Positions 22,708 to 35,800 of a stretch of 64,000 bases of DNA are shown one piece after another; the first letter of the stretch is position 1, and each line of letters starts with the position of its first letter. The DNA lies in NCBI GenBank assembly GCA_028095005.1, contig CM051460.1, positions 151,709,461 to 151,773,460 of the forward strand, in the 5' to 3' direction. The stretch is from Rhynchospora pubera. Lineage: Eukaryota; Streptophyta; Magnoliopsida; Poales; Cyperaceae. The notes under the pieces were generated by a model. It made no database searches. It was not told the DNA's origin and saw only the letters and a list, made by a program, of their open reading frames with translations. The translations under genes were made by a program, and so were the position numbers.

Positions 22708-23999
22708 AGGGCAAAGGCCCGGTGACGCCCCGAGGTCCGGCCAAGGGTGCTCCCGTGGGTTCCAAGAAGAAGAAGAACCCGGCTACTCCCGAGACCGTTT
22801 GCTACTATTGTAGCAACAAGGGTCATTGGAGGAGAAACTGCCCCAAGTACCTTGCCGACAAAAAGGCGGGAACTGTCCAACCTTCTTCTTCAGGTATATT
22901 TGTCATCGAAACCCTTCTCGCTACCTCTAACACCGATTGGGTATTCGATACCGGTTCGTGTGCTCACATTTGTCGAAATGTGCAGGTCCTAAAGAATAGG
23001 AGGCGGCTCGAGAAAGGTGAAGTTCAACTCCGCATTGGGAATGGCACGTGCATCTCCGCTATGGCCATTGGGAGCGTGGATTTAACTTTACCTTCCGGTT
23101 TTGTGTTGGAACTAAAGGATGTATTTTTGGTTCCCTCTATCACTCGAAACATTATCTCTATCTCTTGTTTGGACATGGATGATTTTGATGTTGTAATAAA
23201 GAATAAGTTGTTGACCTTGTTTCGAAATGAAGTTCGTTTTTGTGATGCGCATTTATTGAATGGTCTTTATGTGCTTGATTCTAGCGGACTTATCTTGAGT
23301 GTTGAGAATGACAATAGGAAACGTAAGATTTCACATGAGAATGCAACTTTGATGTGGCATTGCCGCTTGGGTCATATCAATGAGAAACGCATCAAGAGAT
23401 TACAAACCGTTGGTCTCTTGGAACAATTCGCTTTCGAGCCAATTGACACATGCGAATCTTGTTTGATGGGAAAGATGACCAAAGCGCCTTTTCCTAACAA
23501 AGGGACAAGGGCAAGTGACTTATTAGACCTTATACATACCGATGTATGTGGACCTATGAGCATTTGTGCACATGGTGGTTATTCATACTTCATCACATTC
23601 ACCGACGATCATAGTAGATACGGGTATATCTACTTGATGCGTCACAAATCCGAATCCTTTGACAAGTTCAAAGAATTTAAGAATGAAGTTGAAAACCAAC
23701 TTGGTCGAAAGATCAAGGTCTTACGATCCGATCGAGGTGGTGAGTACTTGAGCCATGAGTTTGGCGACTATCTAAAGGAGTGTGGAATCGTTCCACAACT
23801 CACTCCACCTGGAACACCACAATGGAATGGTGTGTCCGAAAGGAGGAATCGAACTTTGCTTGACATGGTTCGATCAATGATGAGCCAAGCCGATTTGCCT
23901 ATGTCCTTTTGGGGATACGCCCTTGAAACTGCAACTTTTACATTAAACCGTGTTCCATCAAAGTCCGTTGAGAATACGTCCTATGAGCTTTGGTTTTAG
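22704..23999 (+). CDS. pol: Copia Pol part 1: zinc knuckle, protease, integrase
   Basis: 431 codons with no natural start, continuing Gag in another frame. Order: nucleocapsid knuckle CYYCSNKGHWRRNC (residues 33-46), aspartic protease active site FDTGS (about 81-85), GAG-pre-integrase HHCC region (WHCRLGH, CESCLMGK), and the integrase core with acidic residues in LIHTDVCGP, FTDDHSRYGY and WNGVSERRNRTL. The frame stops after ELWF at 23,999, where related proteins continue into a GRKPS segment, so a one-base indel is inferred there. The continuation is seen in the frame covering about 23,950-24,100. Confidence 0.88.
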   Translation: MKGKGPVTPRGPAKGAPVGSKKKKNPATPETVCYYCSNKGHWRRNCPKYLADKKAGTVQPSSSGIFVIETLLATSNTDWVFDTGSCAHICRNVQVLKNRRRLEKGEVQLRIGNGTCISAMAIGSVDLTLPSGFVLELKDVFLVPSITRNIISISCLDMDDFDVVIKNKLLTLFRNEVRFCDAHLLNGLYVLDSSGLILSVENDNRKRKISHENATLMWHCRLGHINEKRIKRLQTVGLLEQFAFEPIDTCESCLMGKMTKAPFPNKGTRASDLLDLIHTDVCGPMSICAHGGYSYFITFTDDHSRYGYIYLMRHKSESFDKFKEFKNEVENQLGRKIKVLRSDRGGEYLSHEFGDYLKECGIVPQLTPPGTPQWNGVSERRNRTLLDMVRSMMSQADLPMSFWGYALETATFTLNRVPSKSVENTSYELWF

Positions 24000-24092
24000 A
24001 AGAAAACCAAGCATGTCGTTTCTCAAGATTTGGGGTTGTGAAGCTTATGTGAAAAGGCTAGTGAGCGACAAGCTTGGACCCAAATCGGACAA

Positions 24093-26183
24093 ATGTCATT
24101 TCGTAGATACCCTAAGAAAACGAAGGGTTACTACTTCTATAACCGCAACGAGAACAAGATAGTTGTTGCTCGTTATGGTGTGTTCTTGGAGAAGGAATTT
24201 CTCTCAAGAAGAAGTAGTGGGAGCAACGTGGTGATTGAAGAAATTCAAGAACCGCAACAACAAAGCATGCCTCAAGTAGGCAATGTAGTTGTTCCCGATA
24301 TGGTGCCAAATGAAGTTGCACAAAATGAGGATGCACCGAATGAGATTGTAGCCGAACCCATTCCACAAGTTGTTGTGGAAGAAGAGGTTCATGAACAAGC
24401 TCCCTTAAATGAAAACTCAAATATATCGCGAGTCGATGATGTTGAGAAAGCACCTTCACTTGAAGTTCAAGAACATAGTCCACAAACCGTTGTGGAACAA
24501 GTTCAAGAACCTCAAGCATCTACCCTACGAAGATCGGCAAGGCCAAGTCGTCCACCTATAAGATATTTAGGTTTGCACGACGTTCTCGTCATGGAGAACG
24601 ATGGGCCTTTCACCATTGATGACATGAGAAAGAAACCCGACTCCAAGGAATGGCTTAAAGCCATGGAATCCGAAATGCAATCCATGTATGACAACAAGGT
24701 ATGGACCTTGGTTGACCTTCCCAACGGAGTAAAACCCGTTGAGAACAAATGGATTTTTAAGAGAAAGGTCGACATGGAAGGCAACTTGACCATTTACAAA
24801 GCACGACTTGTAGCGAAAGGTTACAAGCAAATTCATGGTATTGACTATGAAGAAACCTTCTCGCCCGTCGTCATGTTCAAGTCAATTCGGATCATGTTAG
24901 CAATTGCCGCATTCTATGATTATGAGATTTGGCAAATGGATGCCAAAACCGCCTTCCTAAATGGAAATTTGGAAGAGGATGTGTATATGACACAACCCGA
25001 GTGTTTTGTGGATCCAAAGAATGCTAACAAAGTATGCAAGCTTCAACGATCCATTTATGGATTGAAGCAAGCATCAAGGAGTTGGAACAAGCGCTTTGAT
25101 GAAGAAGTCAAGAAATTGAACTTCTCTCAAAGTGAAAAGGAACCTTGTGTCTACAAGAGGTTTAGTGTGAGTGTGGTTGTGTTTCTTGTTCTGTATGTTG
25201 ACGATATACTCTTGATCGGGAATGATATTCCCGAGTTGAATGCAGTCAAGGATTCATTGAAGAAAGTGTTCTCAATGAAAGACTTGGGCGAAACCGCCTA
25301 CATCCTAGGAATCAAGATCTATAGAGATAGATCAAAGCGGATGTTAGGTTTGAGCCAAGATGCATATATTGACAAGGTGTTGCAAAAACACAACATGGCG
25401 AATTCCAAGAAGGGATTCTTGCCTATGTCACATGGCATTTACTTGAGCAAGACTCAAGGTCCGACAACGGAGACAGATCGGGAATACATGAAGCGATTCA
25501 AGTATCCATCTGTAGTCGGATCGATTATGTATGCCATGCTATGCACTCGCCCCGATGTGGCACATCCGATTAGCGTGACTAGTCGATACCAAGCCAACCC
25601 AGGCATGCCACACTGGACCGCAGTCAAGAATATCCTCAAGTATCTCAAGAGAACTAAGGAGAGCATTCTCGTATACGGTGGAGACCAAGAGCTCGTTGTA
25701 ACTGGTTACACCGATGCTAGTTTCCAAACCGATCGAGATGACTCCAAATCACAGTCCGACTTTGTATTTCTGCTTAATGGTGGTGCCGTAAGTTGGAAGA
25801 GTTCCAAGCAAGATACTACGGCCAATTCCGTCACCGAAGCGGAATACTTAGCGGCTGGCGAAGCAGCAAAAGAAGCCGTATGGATCAAGGAGTTCTTGAC
25901 CGAGCTAGAGGTGGTCCCAAGCATCTCAGGTCCAGTGGATATCTACTGCGACAATACGGGAGCCATAGCTCAGTCCAAGGAGCCTAGGTCTCACCAGAAG
26001 ACTAGGCACATTCTACGACGATTCCATCTCATCCGTCAGTTGGTCAATGACGGTTGGGTCAAGGTCAAGAAGGTGGACGGTTCCGCGAACACAGCGGACC
26101 CTCTGACAAAGCCTTTGTCTCGAGCCGCACATGAGTTACATGTTGCATCCATGGGGATTAGGCGTATGCCTGATTGGCTTTGA
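24093..26183 (+). CDS. pol: Copia Pol part 2: reverse transcriptase and RNase H
   Basis: The 696-codon frame follows a second indel near 24,100, where the text moves between frames at 'ttcgtagatac'. An acidic/Q-rich linker (about 24,230-24,530) precedes the copia reverse transcriptase: AMESEMQSMYDNKVW, ARLVAKGYKQ, MDAKTAFLNGNLEEDVYM, and the catalytic YVDD at about 25,194-25,205. Ty1-type RNase H follows, with acidic residues in TGYTDASF, EAEYLAA and DNTGA, then HQKTRHI. The C-terminus RRMPDWL is intact. With three frame breaks the element is probably non-functional, but the enzymatic motifs are all present. Confidence 0.9.
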   Translation: MSFRRYPKKTKGYYFYNRNENKIVVARYGVFLEKEFLSRRSSGSNVVIEEIQEPQQQSMPQVGNVVVPDMVPNEVAQNEDAPNEIVAEPIPQVVVEEEVHEQAPLNENSNISRVDDVEKAPSLEVQEHSPQTVVEQVQEPQASTLRRSARPSRPPIRYLGLHDVLVMENDGPFTIDDMRKKPDSKEWLKAMESEMQSMYDNKVWTLVDLPNGVKPVENKWIFKRKVDMEGNLTIYKARLVAKGYKQIHGIDYEETFSPVVMFKSIRIMLAIAAFYDYEIWQMDAKTAFLNGNLEEDVYMTQPECFVDPKNANKVCKLQRSIYGLKQASRSWNKRFDEEVKKLNFSQSEKEPCVYKRFSVSVVVFLVLYVDDILLIGNDIPELNAVKDSLKKVFSMKDLGETAYILGIKIYRDRSKRMLGLSQDAYIDKVLQKHNMANSKKGFLPMSHGIYLSKTQGPTTETDREYMKRFKYPSVVGSIMYAMLCTRPDVAHPISVTSRYQANPGMPHWTAVKNILKYLKRTKESILVYGGDQELVVTGYTDASFQTDRDDSKSQSDFVFLLNGGAVSWKSSKQDTTANSVTEAEYLAAGEAAKEAVWIKEFLTELEVVPSISGPVDIYCDNTGAIAQSKEPRSHQKTRHILRRFHLIRQLVNDGWVKVKKVDGSANTADPLTKPLSRAAHELHVASMGIRRMPDWL

Positions 26184-26284
26184 GTTGTATCTTTTATTTA
26201 GGCGTAAGTATGAGACATGTATATTTGGATATTACATTGAGTACTATACATTGGCTAGAAGTCACTGTTGATTGACTCTAGGCC

Positions 26285-26294
26285 AAGTGGGAGA
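26285..26294 (+). other. Polypurine tract
   Basis: AAGTGGGAGA lies one base before the TG of LTR-A2. It is the primer for plus-strand synthesis. The same tract sits before LTR-B3 at 36,842-36,851. Confidence 0.85.
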
Positions 26295-26295
26295 T

Positions 26296-28058
26296 TGTTA
26301 GAGATATGTCCTAGAAGCCAATCATACTTGGCTACTTCTATGGTTTTATGTCATGGATGATTTTATATCATTTGTTCCTTGATTTATGTGTTGACAGTTC
26401 ATTCAGGTTGAGGATCTGAATTATAGATCACTGATTTCATTTAGTAGTAAATGACAACAATAAATCTAAAGCGTCCATAATCTTGATAATTAACAAGGAA
26501 CATTAATTATCAATAAGATTAGTATGCAAGTTAAGTGATGATTAAGTTCTATAAATCATAGGTTAAGAGTAACCAACTTAATTGCATATGTTTATGTTAA
26601 TTGAACATAGTACAGGACATGACCCAGCGAAATAAATATATAGATTGTGTTATGTTTCATTATTTATTTCGTTATGATTTTGATTCTAAGTTCGAGATAT
26701 TTATCTTTTCCACACGAGGATAGGTTCAATAAATATCGTCTACCGCTGATTTCCGATAAGGGCTTCTATACGGACGTTATTTATGTTCTCTTGAATTGTG
26801 CGGGGAAAAGCTAAATAATCAAGAAAACCGTATGTCCCTCATTAATTCACTTAGTGAGTGACGATATCTATTTGGGCCCCTTGATGGAGATAGATTGTTT
26901 GCTAGCAACTGATACAATTATCTCTAGATCAAGAAACGTATAATCTGCAAGAATGACACATTCCTATCTTGGATTATACGATGATATCGTGAGACATAGG
27001 AATCAAAATAGAGAAATACTTTTATTCTCTTATGCAGGATTAAAATACTGTAGCAGTACATTATTTATGCGAATTGGGAATCATAACGTGTTGCTAGATA
27101 ACGCTTATGATTATTGGAATTAAATAACGATTTAATTCCATGTCCAACTTAGCATAAATCCTCAAAGGGTCACACAGATCGAAATATAACCAAACGGTGC
27201 ATTAATCATTTATTTGCATCAGTGTGCTTTTGCGAAAATATGATAAGTTGATTAATTGATTATATGTCGATATAATTAATTAATTCAAACGGATCATATC
27301 GAAATGATTTAATGCACAAGCTAATCTCATGATAATTATTAATTAGTTAATAATTATTAAACACAACATAATTTAATATAAATAGTTATATTAAATTATT
27401 GGGTCGATATTTATTATTGAATAAATAGCCCAAATATAGAGCATTTAATGGTGGATCAAATTAATTAGATTGTGGATCAATTAATGGATTGAATGAAGCC
27501 CAAAAAGGCCTCTTTGTGGCCGGCCATGTAGGTGGGTGGTAGGTAGGTGGCACACTTGTAAATAGATGGAACTAGTTGCTAGGGTTTGAGCATTATAAAA
27601 GAGCCCTTGTGGAGGCTCTTGGCTCCTCTCTCTCTCTTCCTCCTTCTAGGCCGCCACCACCTCCCCTTCTTCCTCTATTGGCCGCCACCAAACATCATCC
27701 CTTCCACCATTAATGCTCATGTGTTGAGCTCCATTCTCTCCACTTAATTAAAGAGTTATTAAGAAGGCGAGAAAGTTTGGGATTAGCCTAGACCTTGTAG
27801 CTTCTAGCAAAGCTTGTAGGTCTTGGTTAATTTCGTGGTGGACTCGAGGACGAGCTTGGCACGAAGGAGGAGCTAGACGCGAGCACCACCTACAACCTAG
27901 CCTGTTCAAGCCTCTTGATTACTATATCAAGAGAGGTATACCTTTGAACCTTTCTCTTTTGTGTGGATGGCTAAGTACTAGATCTTGTTTTGCATGATTG
28001 CTTGTGGCTAATTAGGAGTAATTAATCATAAAAATGAAAATTATGCACTTTACTAACA
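26296..28058 (+). mobile_element. LTR-A2, 3' LTR of the chimeric copia element
   Basis: 1763 bp, the same length as solo LTR-A, with two mismatches found. Its 3' flank GTTGTTATATAGC is the same host sequence that follows the solo LTR-A, while its 5' side is retrotransposon interior. That combination shows it is the right end of the original A insertion, now in a duplicated copy. Confidence 0.9.
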
Positions 28059-28166
28059 GTTGTTATATAGCATTACTTCATTACTTCAGTAGATATGTTG
28101 TTCAATTTTTTTTAATTAGATGAAAAATCAAAATATATTGTTTCTTCGTCTAATAACAATTAGTTT

Positions 28167-28197
<31 letters not shown>

Positions 28198-28217
28198 CAA
28201 CGACGACGACGACAACA

Positions 28218-28248
<31 letters not shown>

Positions 28249-28945
28249 GTATTGTTATTTGAACGCTCATTACTATGTCACCCATGATATGAAAATAAAT
28301 CTACTGCCAAGCAAATTTCTTCTCAGCTGATCACTGTTGATGGTTTAAGATAGGATAATAGAGTGGGTTTTTAATATCAAAAAGAAAAAGTGCCATTTCT
28401 TGCAAAATGAAAAGTGAGTTCCTCAGCTCTTATAAGAAAATTCTTTGCTACAAACTTACAATACGCCCCGGATTAATTAGACCAGTGGGGCCCACATGTC
28501 AGCTTGCCAAGTGCACAGTATGGATCAAGGATAGGGCTGTCAAACGTAGCCGAAATGCACGGAACAAGCCATTCCGTTTTTCGTTTCGCTGAGGAACACG
28601 GTACAAGATATCATTTCGTTAGCCGTTTCGTTTTTGAAACGGCACAGATTTTCGTTTCACTTCAGAAAATACACATAAAACGGTTTAAAATGAGACTGAA
28701 ACAGTCGAAACAGTACAATCTAGTATTTCGTATTTCGCTTAACCTAAACGAAATAAAAATTGATATTGTTATTCGTTTCATTTCGCTTAACCTAAACGGA
28801 ATCACTTACTTTTTTGTCACGTTGACGGCTCTCCTGGAGAGAGGATTCGTATTTGACTACCGGGTCTGTGTTGATTGACCCATTGCCCATTGGGCCATTG
28901 GTCTCCTGTCATTAGTGCACCCACTAAAACTTCGCCAGTTTATCT
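28059..28945. repeat. Host spacer, copy 2
   Basis: Near-identical repeat of 17,289-18,181 (GTTGT, microsatellite, hAT-like MITE, TATCT end). Its presence as host DNA on both sides of retroelement interior shows that a chromosomal duplication, not a single transposition, made this arrangement. Confidence 0.9.
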
Positions 28946-30715
28946 TGTTAGAGTTATGTCCTAGAAGTCAATAATTTAATGACTTAATTATTAGTTTATG
29001 TCTTGGATGATATTTTATCATCTGTTCCTAGGTTTATTATTGACAGATCATTCAGGTTGAGGATCTGAATTGTGGATCTCTGTGGATCATTCTTTAGAAT
29101 GACAATAATAAATCTAAATGGTCCATAATCTTGATAATTAACAAGGAACATTAATTATCATATAAGATTAGTATGCAAGTTAAATGATGATTAAGTTCTA
29201 CAAATCATAGGTAAAGAGTTGCCAACTTAATTGCATATGTATATGTTATGGAACATAGTACAGGACTTGACCCAATGAAATAAACATATGGATTGTGTTA
29301 TGTGTCATTGTTTATTTCGTTATGATTTTGGTTCTAAGTTTGAGATGTTTATCTTTTGCACATGAGGATAGGTTCAATAAATATTGTCTACCGCTGATTT
29401 CCGATAAGGGCTGCTATACGGACTTTATTTATGTTCTCTTGAATTGTGCGGGGAAAAGCTAATCATCAAGAAAACCGTATGTCCCTCATTAATTCACTTA
29501 GTGAGTGACGATATCTGTTTGGGCCCCTTGATGGAGTTGGATCGTATGCGCGCAACTAAGCGATCAACTCTAGATCAAGAAACGTATAATCTGCAAGAAT
29601 GACACATTCCTATCTTGGATTATACGATGATATCGTGAGACATAAGAATCAAAATAGAGAAACATAATTATTCTCTTATGCAGGATTGAAATATTGTAGC
29701 TGTACACTATTTATGCGAATTGGGAATCATAACGTGTTGCTAGATACCGCTTATGATTATTGGAATTAAATAGCGATTTAATTCCATGGCCAACATAGCA
29801 TAAATCCTCAAAGGGTCACACAAATAGGACTTTAACCATACAGTGTATTAATTGATTTGTTTGCATTGGAGAATGCAAAAATATGATGTGTTGATTAATT
29901 AATTATATACTGTTGCAAACCGTTATAATTAATTATATCAAAAGGATCATATAGAAATTAATTTAATACATATGCTTATCCCAAAGTAATTATCATTAAG
30001 TTGATGATTAATTATGCTCAACAACATTTAATATAATTGTAGGAATTATATTGAATAAATAGGCTTAATTTAATTAGCCGTTATGAGCCGAAATGATAAT
30101 CGATTGAAAAGGCCCATTATATATTTGATATAGTAGGCTTGAGAGAGAATAAACAAAATATGGAAATGGCCCATTTAGGCCCTTTATTAGGCCGGCCATA
30201 GAGTGGCAAAAGAGTAAATAGTGAGGTGAGAAGGTTGGACTTGATCTCTATATAAAGACCACTAGTTGGTGCCTTCCAACCCTAGTTCTCTCTCCTCCTC
30301 TTGCCTCCTTCTCTAGCCGCCACCTTCAAGAGAGGAAATTAGTTTTCTCTATTCCATTTTATACTCTCTTCCATTGATTATTATTAGGTCTCATGTGTTG
30401 AGAATAGTTATTCCTAAATTAGTTCAAGAATAGTAAAGGGATTAGCATTCCTCTAGTTCCTACTAGCATAGGACCTATGAGAATGGTTAGTTTCCTTGGT
30501 GGACTCGAGGCCAATATGGAGGAGGCGCATGGAGGCACGCCACCGACTCCCATGCCGTGGTCGAGCCCTGCGAATACGATTTCGCGGGAGGTACAATTTC
30601 CACCTATCTCTTTGTGTCGAATGAGCTTATGTACTAGATCTCGTGTTGCTTGTGTTTTAATTGGATTAATTAAGCGTAATTAGTCACAAAATTAAAATTG
30701 AGCAATTTCCTAACA
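28946..30715 (+). mobile_element. LTR-B2, 5' LTR of the defective copia element B
   Basis: 1770 bp, preceded by TATCT (28,941-28,945). Against LTR-B3 I count 27 substitutions (24 transitions, 3 transversions), about 1.5%, and no length change. Confidence 0.92.
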
Positions 30716-30716
30716 G

Positions 30717-30728
30717 TGGTATCAGAGC
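30717..30728 (+). other. Primer binding site of element B
   Basis: TGGTATCAGAGC one base after LTR-B2, complementary to initiator tRNA-Met. Confidence 0.9.
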
Positions 30729-32820
30729 ACATGGTCGTACTTAATCTATTTTGACACTTAAAAGAAATTGGCTAATTAACGGATTAGTAGAGATGATGCA
30801 TTTGTTTGCTGTCTGGAAATTGTATTTTCTGTGTTGTTTCGCGTTTTTTGCTATGATATGTTCTCTGGAAGATGTTTCCATCTGCATAAAAGTTGTAGAT
30901 CTGTGGATTGTGATTCTTTTAGCGTTAGATTCATATTTTTCTGAATTAGTATGAATTTATTGTGAATAAAACGGCGACAGTGCGCAGAACCAGTTTTGCT
31001 TGCACTGTCCTGTTTGAATGGCTTGAAAGATTTGTATTTTGAATATAAGTACCAGTGTTCTATGGCTAGAATTAAAGAGAACTTGAAGCTCTTTCTGAGA
31101 ATGTGTAGATTGTTGCATGACTCGGATTAATTTGTGGGTTTTCAAGTATGAAAAGGAAGATCTTGTCAGATCCAGTTTATTGAGCAAATCGATTTTTCTA
31201 ATAAACTGTACCAACTGAGAACTCCTTTAAATATTCTGTTTAAATGGAGTTGTTCTATTTTGAGTTAGAATTCCAGAAAAATTAATTTCATAATTTTTCG
31301 TGGAAGTTTGGATCTTCAACTAGGTTAAAATATTTCGATCGACAGTCTGTTCCAGTACAGAATTTGTTGATTGTTTAGTATGTAACTCGAACTTTTTGAA
31401 CTGAACTTGGTGGTTTTCTTTTCATGGATAGATAGCCTATAGACTAAACTAGTTTTTCTATGTATATTATATATATAAAAACTGATTAGAAGGTGGTCTA
31501 ACAGACCAAATGGTTGAGAGGATAAACTGAAAATCTCATAATGGTGTTTCGTGCACTTGTAAGAGATATGTCATTTTTTATTCTCCCAGATGGTTTAAGA
31601 TCTCTTCTTGAACTTTTTACTGGTAATCACAACTGTGATAAGGAGCTTAAGTAATTTATTTGAGAATTTTTGGAGACCCTTAACTATTGATTTTGTTGGA
31701 TTCCATTAGTTACGTTTTTAATAAATTACCGTTTTTCTAAGTATTCAAATTAGTTGAAAACAATTAGAAAACTCCTTGTTTGATCTCCTTTCAGTTATGG
31801 GGTGTTGAAAGAACTTTCTAAATGAATTTAAACAAGTTTGGTTGTTTAAAATTGAGAATTTGTACACGGAATTTACTTATAGCAAACGATACGCAAAGAT
31901 GCTTGAAAATCGTTAATTGGAAACAAATTGCTTGTATGTGCTAACTTTGTTTTGTAGGTGGATAGTGGGTTTAGTATGGCTCATGACTCAATGCCTTGTG
32001 GTTGTAAATGAATGCATGTGTGAATGTTTGTAATGCAGCCTTTGGTGCCATTAATTAATTAATTTGTTGATTAATTTTAATGTAACTTGTGAGGCTTGCA
32101 TGCCCCTAAGGCTAGGATGGAAATATGATATTTTCACATGTATTTTTATTCCTTTATTTTATAGGATTTAGATCCTTATAGAATTTAGTGGGAGGGACAA
32201 GGATTAGATTAGTTTTGCTTCATGGACGATGTGGCGAAACTAATGCAAGCGGGAGCCATACAAACCCAAACTATGGATGAGATGCTTATGTGTGATTGCT
32301 TGTGATTGCTATGAATTGTCATAGGCTAGGTATGGGTGTATGCTTACATGACCACCAAACAAGTGTCACTTAATTGATTGCCCCAAACAAAACATGATTA
32401 AGTTAAATCACCCTCCTTCTCTCTATCCCCTTCTAACGTTATATGATCGTTCATTGATGCATTCTCGCCGACGCGGGACATCGTGTTCCATCATCCGTGT
32501 CGGGGTGTAAATCGGATTTACTAGGAGCAAATAGAGAAAGGTTACTTAACGATGTTTTCTAATCGGATTGGACATCGGGGCAAAGTTTGTGGATGTACAT
32601 GTGATATTTCACAAACCAAGAATCATATGGAATGATTGGTCGGAGAACCTACCTTATCTAGTTGTTTTGGTGTCACGCCGACGCTAGCACCATCTCAACG
32701 AAAATAGGGATCTTGGAAAACCTACTACATTTGGGACATTAAATAAATGTAGTGGGAGTTTATTTGTTATAAATAAAACAATTGCATAAACTATATGACC
32801 TTAAATTGATTTTGTTATAG
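30729..32820 (+). other. Leader of element B
   Basis: Alignable end to end with the chimeric element's leader. It is near-identical up to 31,839 and then several percent or more diverged. The retained leader suggests the cis-acting RNA signals were kept while the coding part decayed. Confidence 0.75.
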
Positions 32821-35800
32821 ATGTTAAAATTGTTAATTTTTGTTGCGATCAATCTTTGAAAATGAACAAACTCGTTTCTAAATGGTAGTTACTTGAAAGA
32901 GTAATACTGATTCCTAAGACACGATCTTAGTGAAGAGAAACTTGAGTTTGTCAATTTCCAAAACTTTCCTCAAACTACCCGAACGTAGCAACGCGATGAT
33001 TGATTGACTTTTGGTGAAAAGTTATTCAATAAAGCGTATGGATAATATCCTCATTCAAAATTTCTAGACCTTTGAATTAGAGAAATTCATATGGACTAGA
33101 TTTAACTCGTATGCTCTCATTCGCTTACTCAAGAAAGTGTTCTTGGAGAAAGTAGATATTTACTCCATCATTTATGATCTAGTATAAAGAATATGAGTTG
33201 ACCAAGAGATTCTTCTTTTATAAGAAGTTATATGAATGTTTCATTGGCTTATAAATCGAAAGATATAAGTAGCTAATTGACAACTAGAGATATTAATCTC
33301 CGATATCAAGGATTGTTGATATTTTCATACGATCTCTTTGGAATTATAAAGGATATAATGTTACCTTTATGCACGCTTGTTGATGCAAAAAGGTGATTGG
33401 TTAAGTATTCAAGAAATACTTCACCAAGGTATGAGTTGAAATTTCGAGACTCTCATTTATGACCATGTGTCACATGAGATGTTTCATTTGCCGTTTTATG
33501 GGAGGCATTTGAAAGGTTGTCCGAAGTACCATGATTGTGACGATTAGAAATATTCTAATCCTAAAGTGTATTTGTCGTTCAAATTATCTCACTATCTCTA
33601 ATTTACACTAGTAACTTGATACTAGTTCATATGCTCGCATTTAATGAAATGTGTTGGCAATGAAGAATAAGAGAATGTTCGAGAGATATAAAGTAAACTC
33701 CGTATATTAAATGACTTGTTCGTTTAAGTCATTACTATTAAATACGTAGAGTTATCTTTATTAAGAGATTGTTTAGGAATTCAAGGTTGCATGCCTTAAT
33801 TCCAACCTCTCAAAATTATCTCCATTTCATATTCGATGATGGACGATTATGTTTTATAAAAGACAGTTCTTTTGATTATGGGTTGTTTATATGATTTCAT
33901 GCATCTTGATAGAATTTGCTTGAAATAGATAAACAATTTTTGAATGACAAATAGGACGCGTAAGACTTGACATAAAGTATTTGACTTTCATGTTATATAT
34001 AACCGCTTAGTCACATACATAAACGAGAATCGCATTACGAGAGTCTCCGTAACGTAGAGCTCGTAATTCAATTCGATTTCAAATCGATTGATATGCAAAT
34101 CACGTTTGTTAGATGACAAAAGCGCCTTTAACCTACAAAGGTTTAAGGACAAGTGACTTGATTAGGACTTATACATATCGGTGTATAAAGACCAATAAGT
34201 ACTTGTGCAATGAAAGGTTGTTGATACTTTACTACTTAACCAACGATCATTGTAGATATTAACATATCTATTTGATAAGGTATAAGTATGAACCTTTTGA
34301 CTAGTTCAAAGGAGTTCAAGAGTGAAGTTTAAAAGACCGTTCAAGAAAAATGGAAGTCTTACAATTAATTGTGGTAAATAAGTAGTTAAGTCATATGATT
34401 TGAAATATTATCTAAAGAGTATGAAAGTAGTTTCACAACTCGCTACATGAGGAATAATATGTCCAAGAATGGAGGTATCGAACAATATTTTGTATAGTTC
34501 GATTAATAATAAATCAAATTGACTTATTCGACTCGTATTAGGGAATTATGTTTGAGGACAATATTGTTTACACTGAATGGTGTTCCATCGAAGTCTATTG
34601 AGGAAGATATCTTACGAGATTTTGATCTCTAAGTATAATGCTTCTCAAGATTTGGTGTTGATAAGCTTATTTCAAGATCGTTGATAAGCTTGTACCCAAA
34701 TAAGACACTTAATGTTTGTAGGATGCTTTATATTAAATGCACTACTTCCACGAATATGATAAGAACAAAGTAGTTGTTGCTAATCATAATGTAGTCTTGA
34801 TGAATTGAAATTCTCAAGAAGAAGTAGTGGGAGTAAAATGAGCATTAAAATAGTTTATGCGTCACTACAAGAAGTACTCTTATGGGAAACTTGTCACTCC
34901 ATACGTGGTACTTAGTGGGAGTTGAGCGGAACTTCATTCACAAGTTGTTTTGAAAGAAGTTTAATAGTACGCTCCTTCTAATGAGGACTCAACCATCTCA
35001 CGAGTTGATGATGTTTGAGAAACTCATGAAATATATGAGGAGTCAAGAACTCGTTCGACAAATCATTGTGGAAGTAGTTCATGAACCTCAAGTACCAATC
35101 CTACAAAAGATCAACGAGAGTTGATTGCCTAAGCCGTTTGGTGCATTGGCTTCACGACATTCTCAAACTTAGCATATGAGAATCCGTTGATAAACAAGAA
35201 AAACGATGGAACGATCCGATTCCACATATATGGTTTGAATTCATATGATCTTTAAATAAAATCCATGTATAACAACAAGGTATAGACCTTGGTTGATGTT
35301 CATGAAGGAGCAATCCATCAAGAACGTTTAGATCTTCAAAAGGAAAGATCGACATGGATAACAAATCGACCAAGTACAAAGCGCGGCTTCTCGCTTGTAG
35401 CTATGTCTAAGTCGACGGCTAGTTGACTACGTACAAAGCACAACTTCTTGCTTGTGGCTATGTATAAGTCAATAAAGATCATTCCAGCAATAATTGTATT
35501 TCATATATGTTGATATATGGAAAAACACATAAAACTGCCTTCTTCGTATGAATGAAGGATGATGTTGTGCATTTGACACAAATCGAGGTTTTATGTATTG
35601 CTAAAAACATACGCATGCTTCAAGGATCCATTAATAGATTAAAGCAAGTATTGTGGAGATTGAAATAAAAGCTTTGACAAGGAAGTCAAGGAGTTGAACT
35701 TCGTCAAAAGTATCTTGTATAAACAAGATATTCGGTGGGAGCATAATTGTATTACTTGTATTGTTCAAGATAACAATTCATTAATTGGGAATAACATTAA

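Larger units (their letters stand above)
15526..31839. repeat. Recent tandem duplication, period about 10,764-10,770 bp
   Basis: Copy 1 is 15,526-21,075 and copy 2 is 26,296-31,839. I found two mismatches in LTR-A, a 6-bp microsatellite change, and three mismatches in LTR-B. The left boundary is the start of LTR-A. The right boundary is the first divergence at 21,076/31,840. Host spacer is included in both copies. Confidence 0.88.

Noticed and set aside
18182..28058. Chimeric LTR-B/LTR-A element made by template switching during reverse transcription
   Set aside because: Template switching cannot explain why the same host spacer and both target junctions are present twice around it, and LTRs made by reverse transcription should match.
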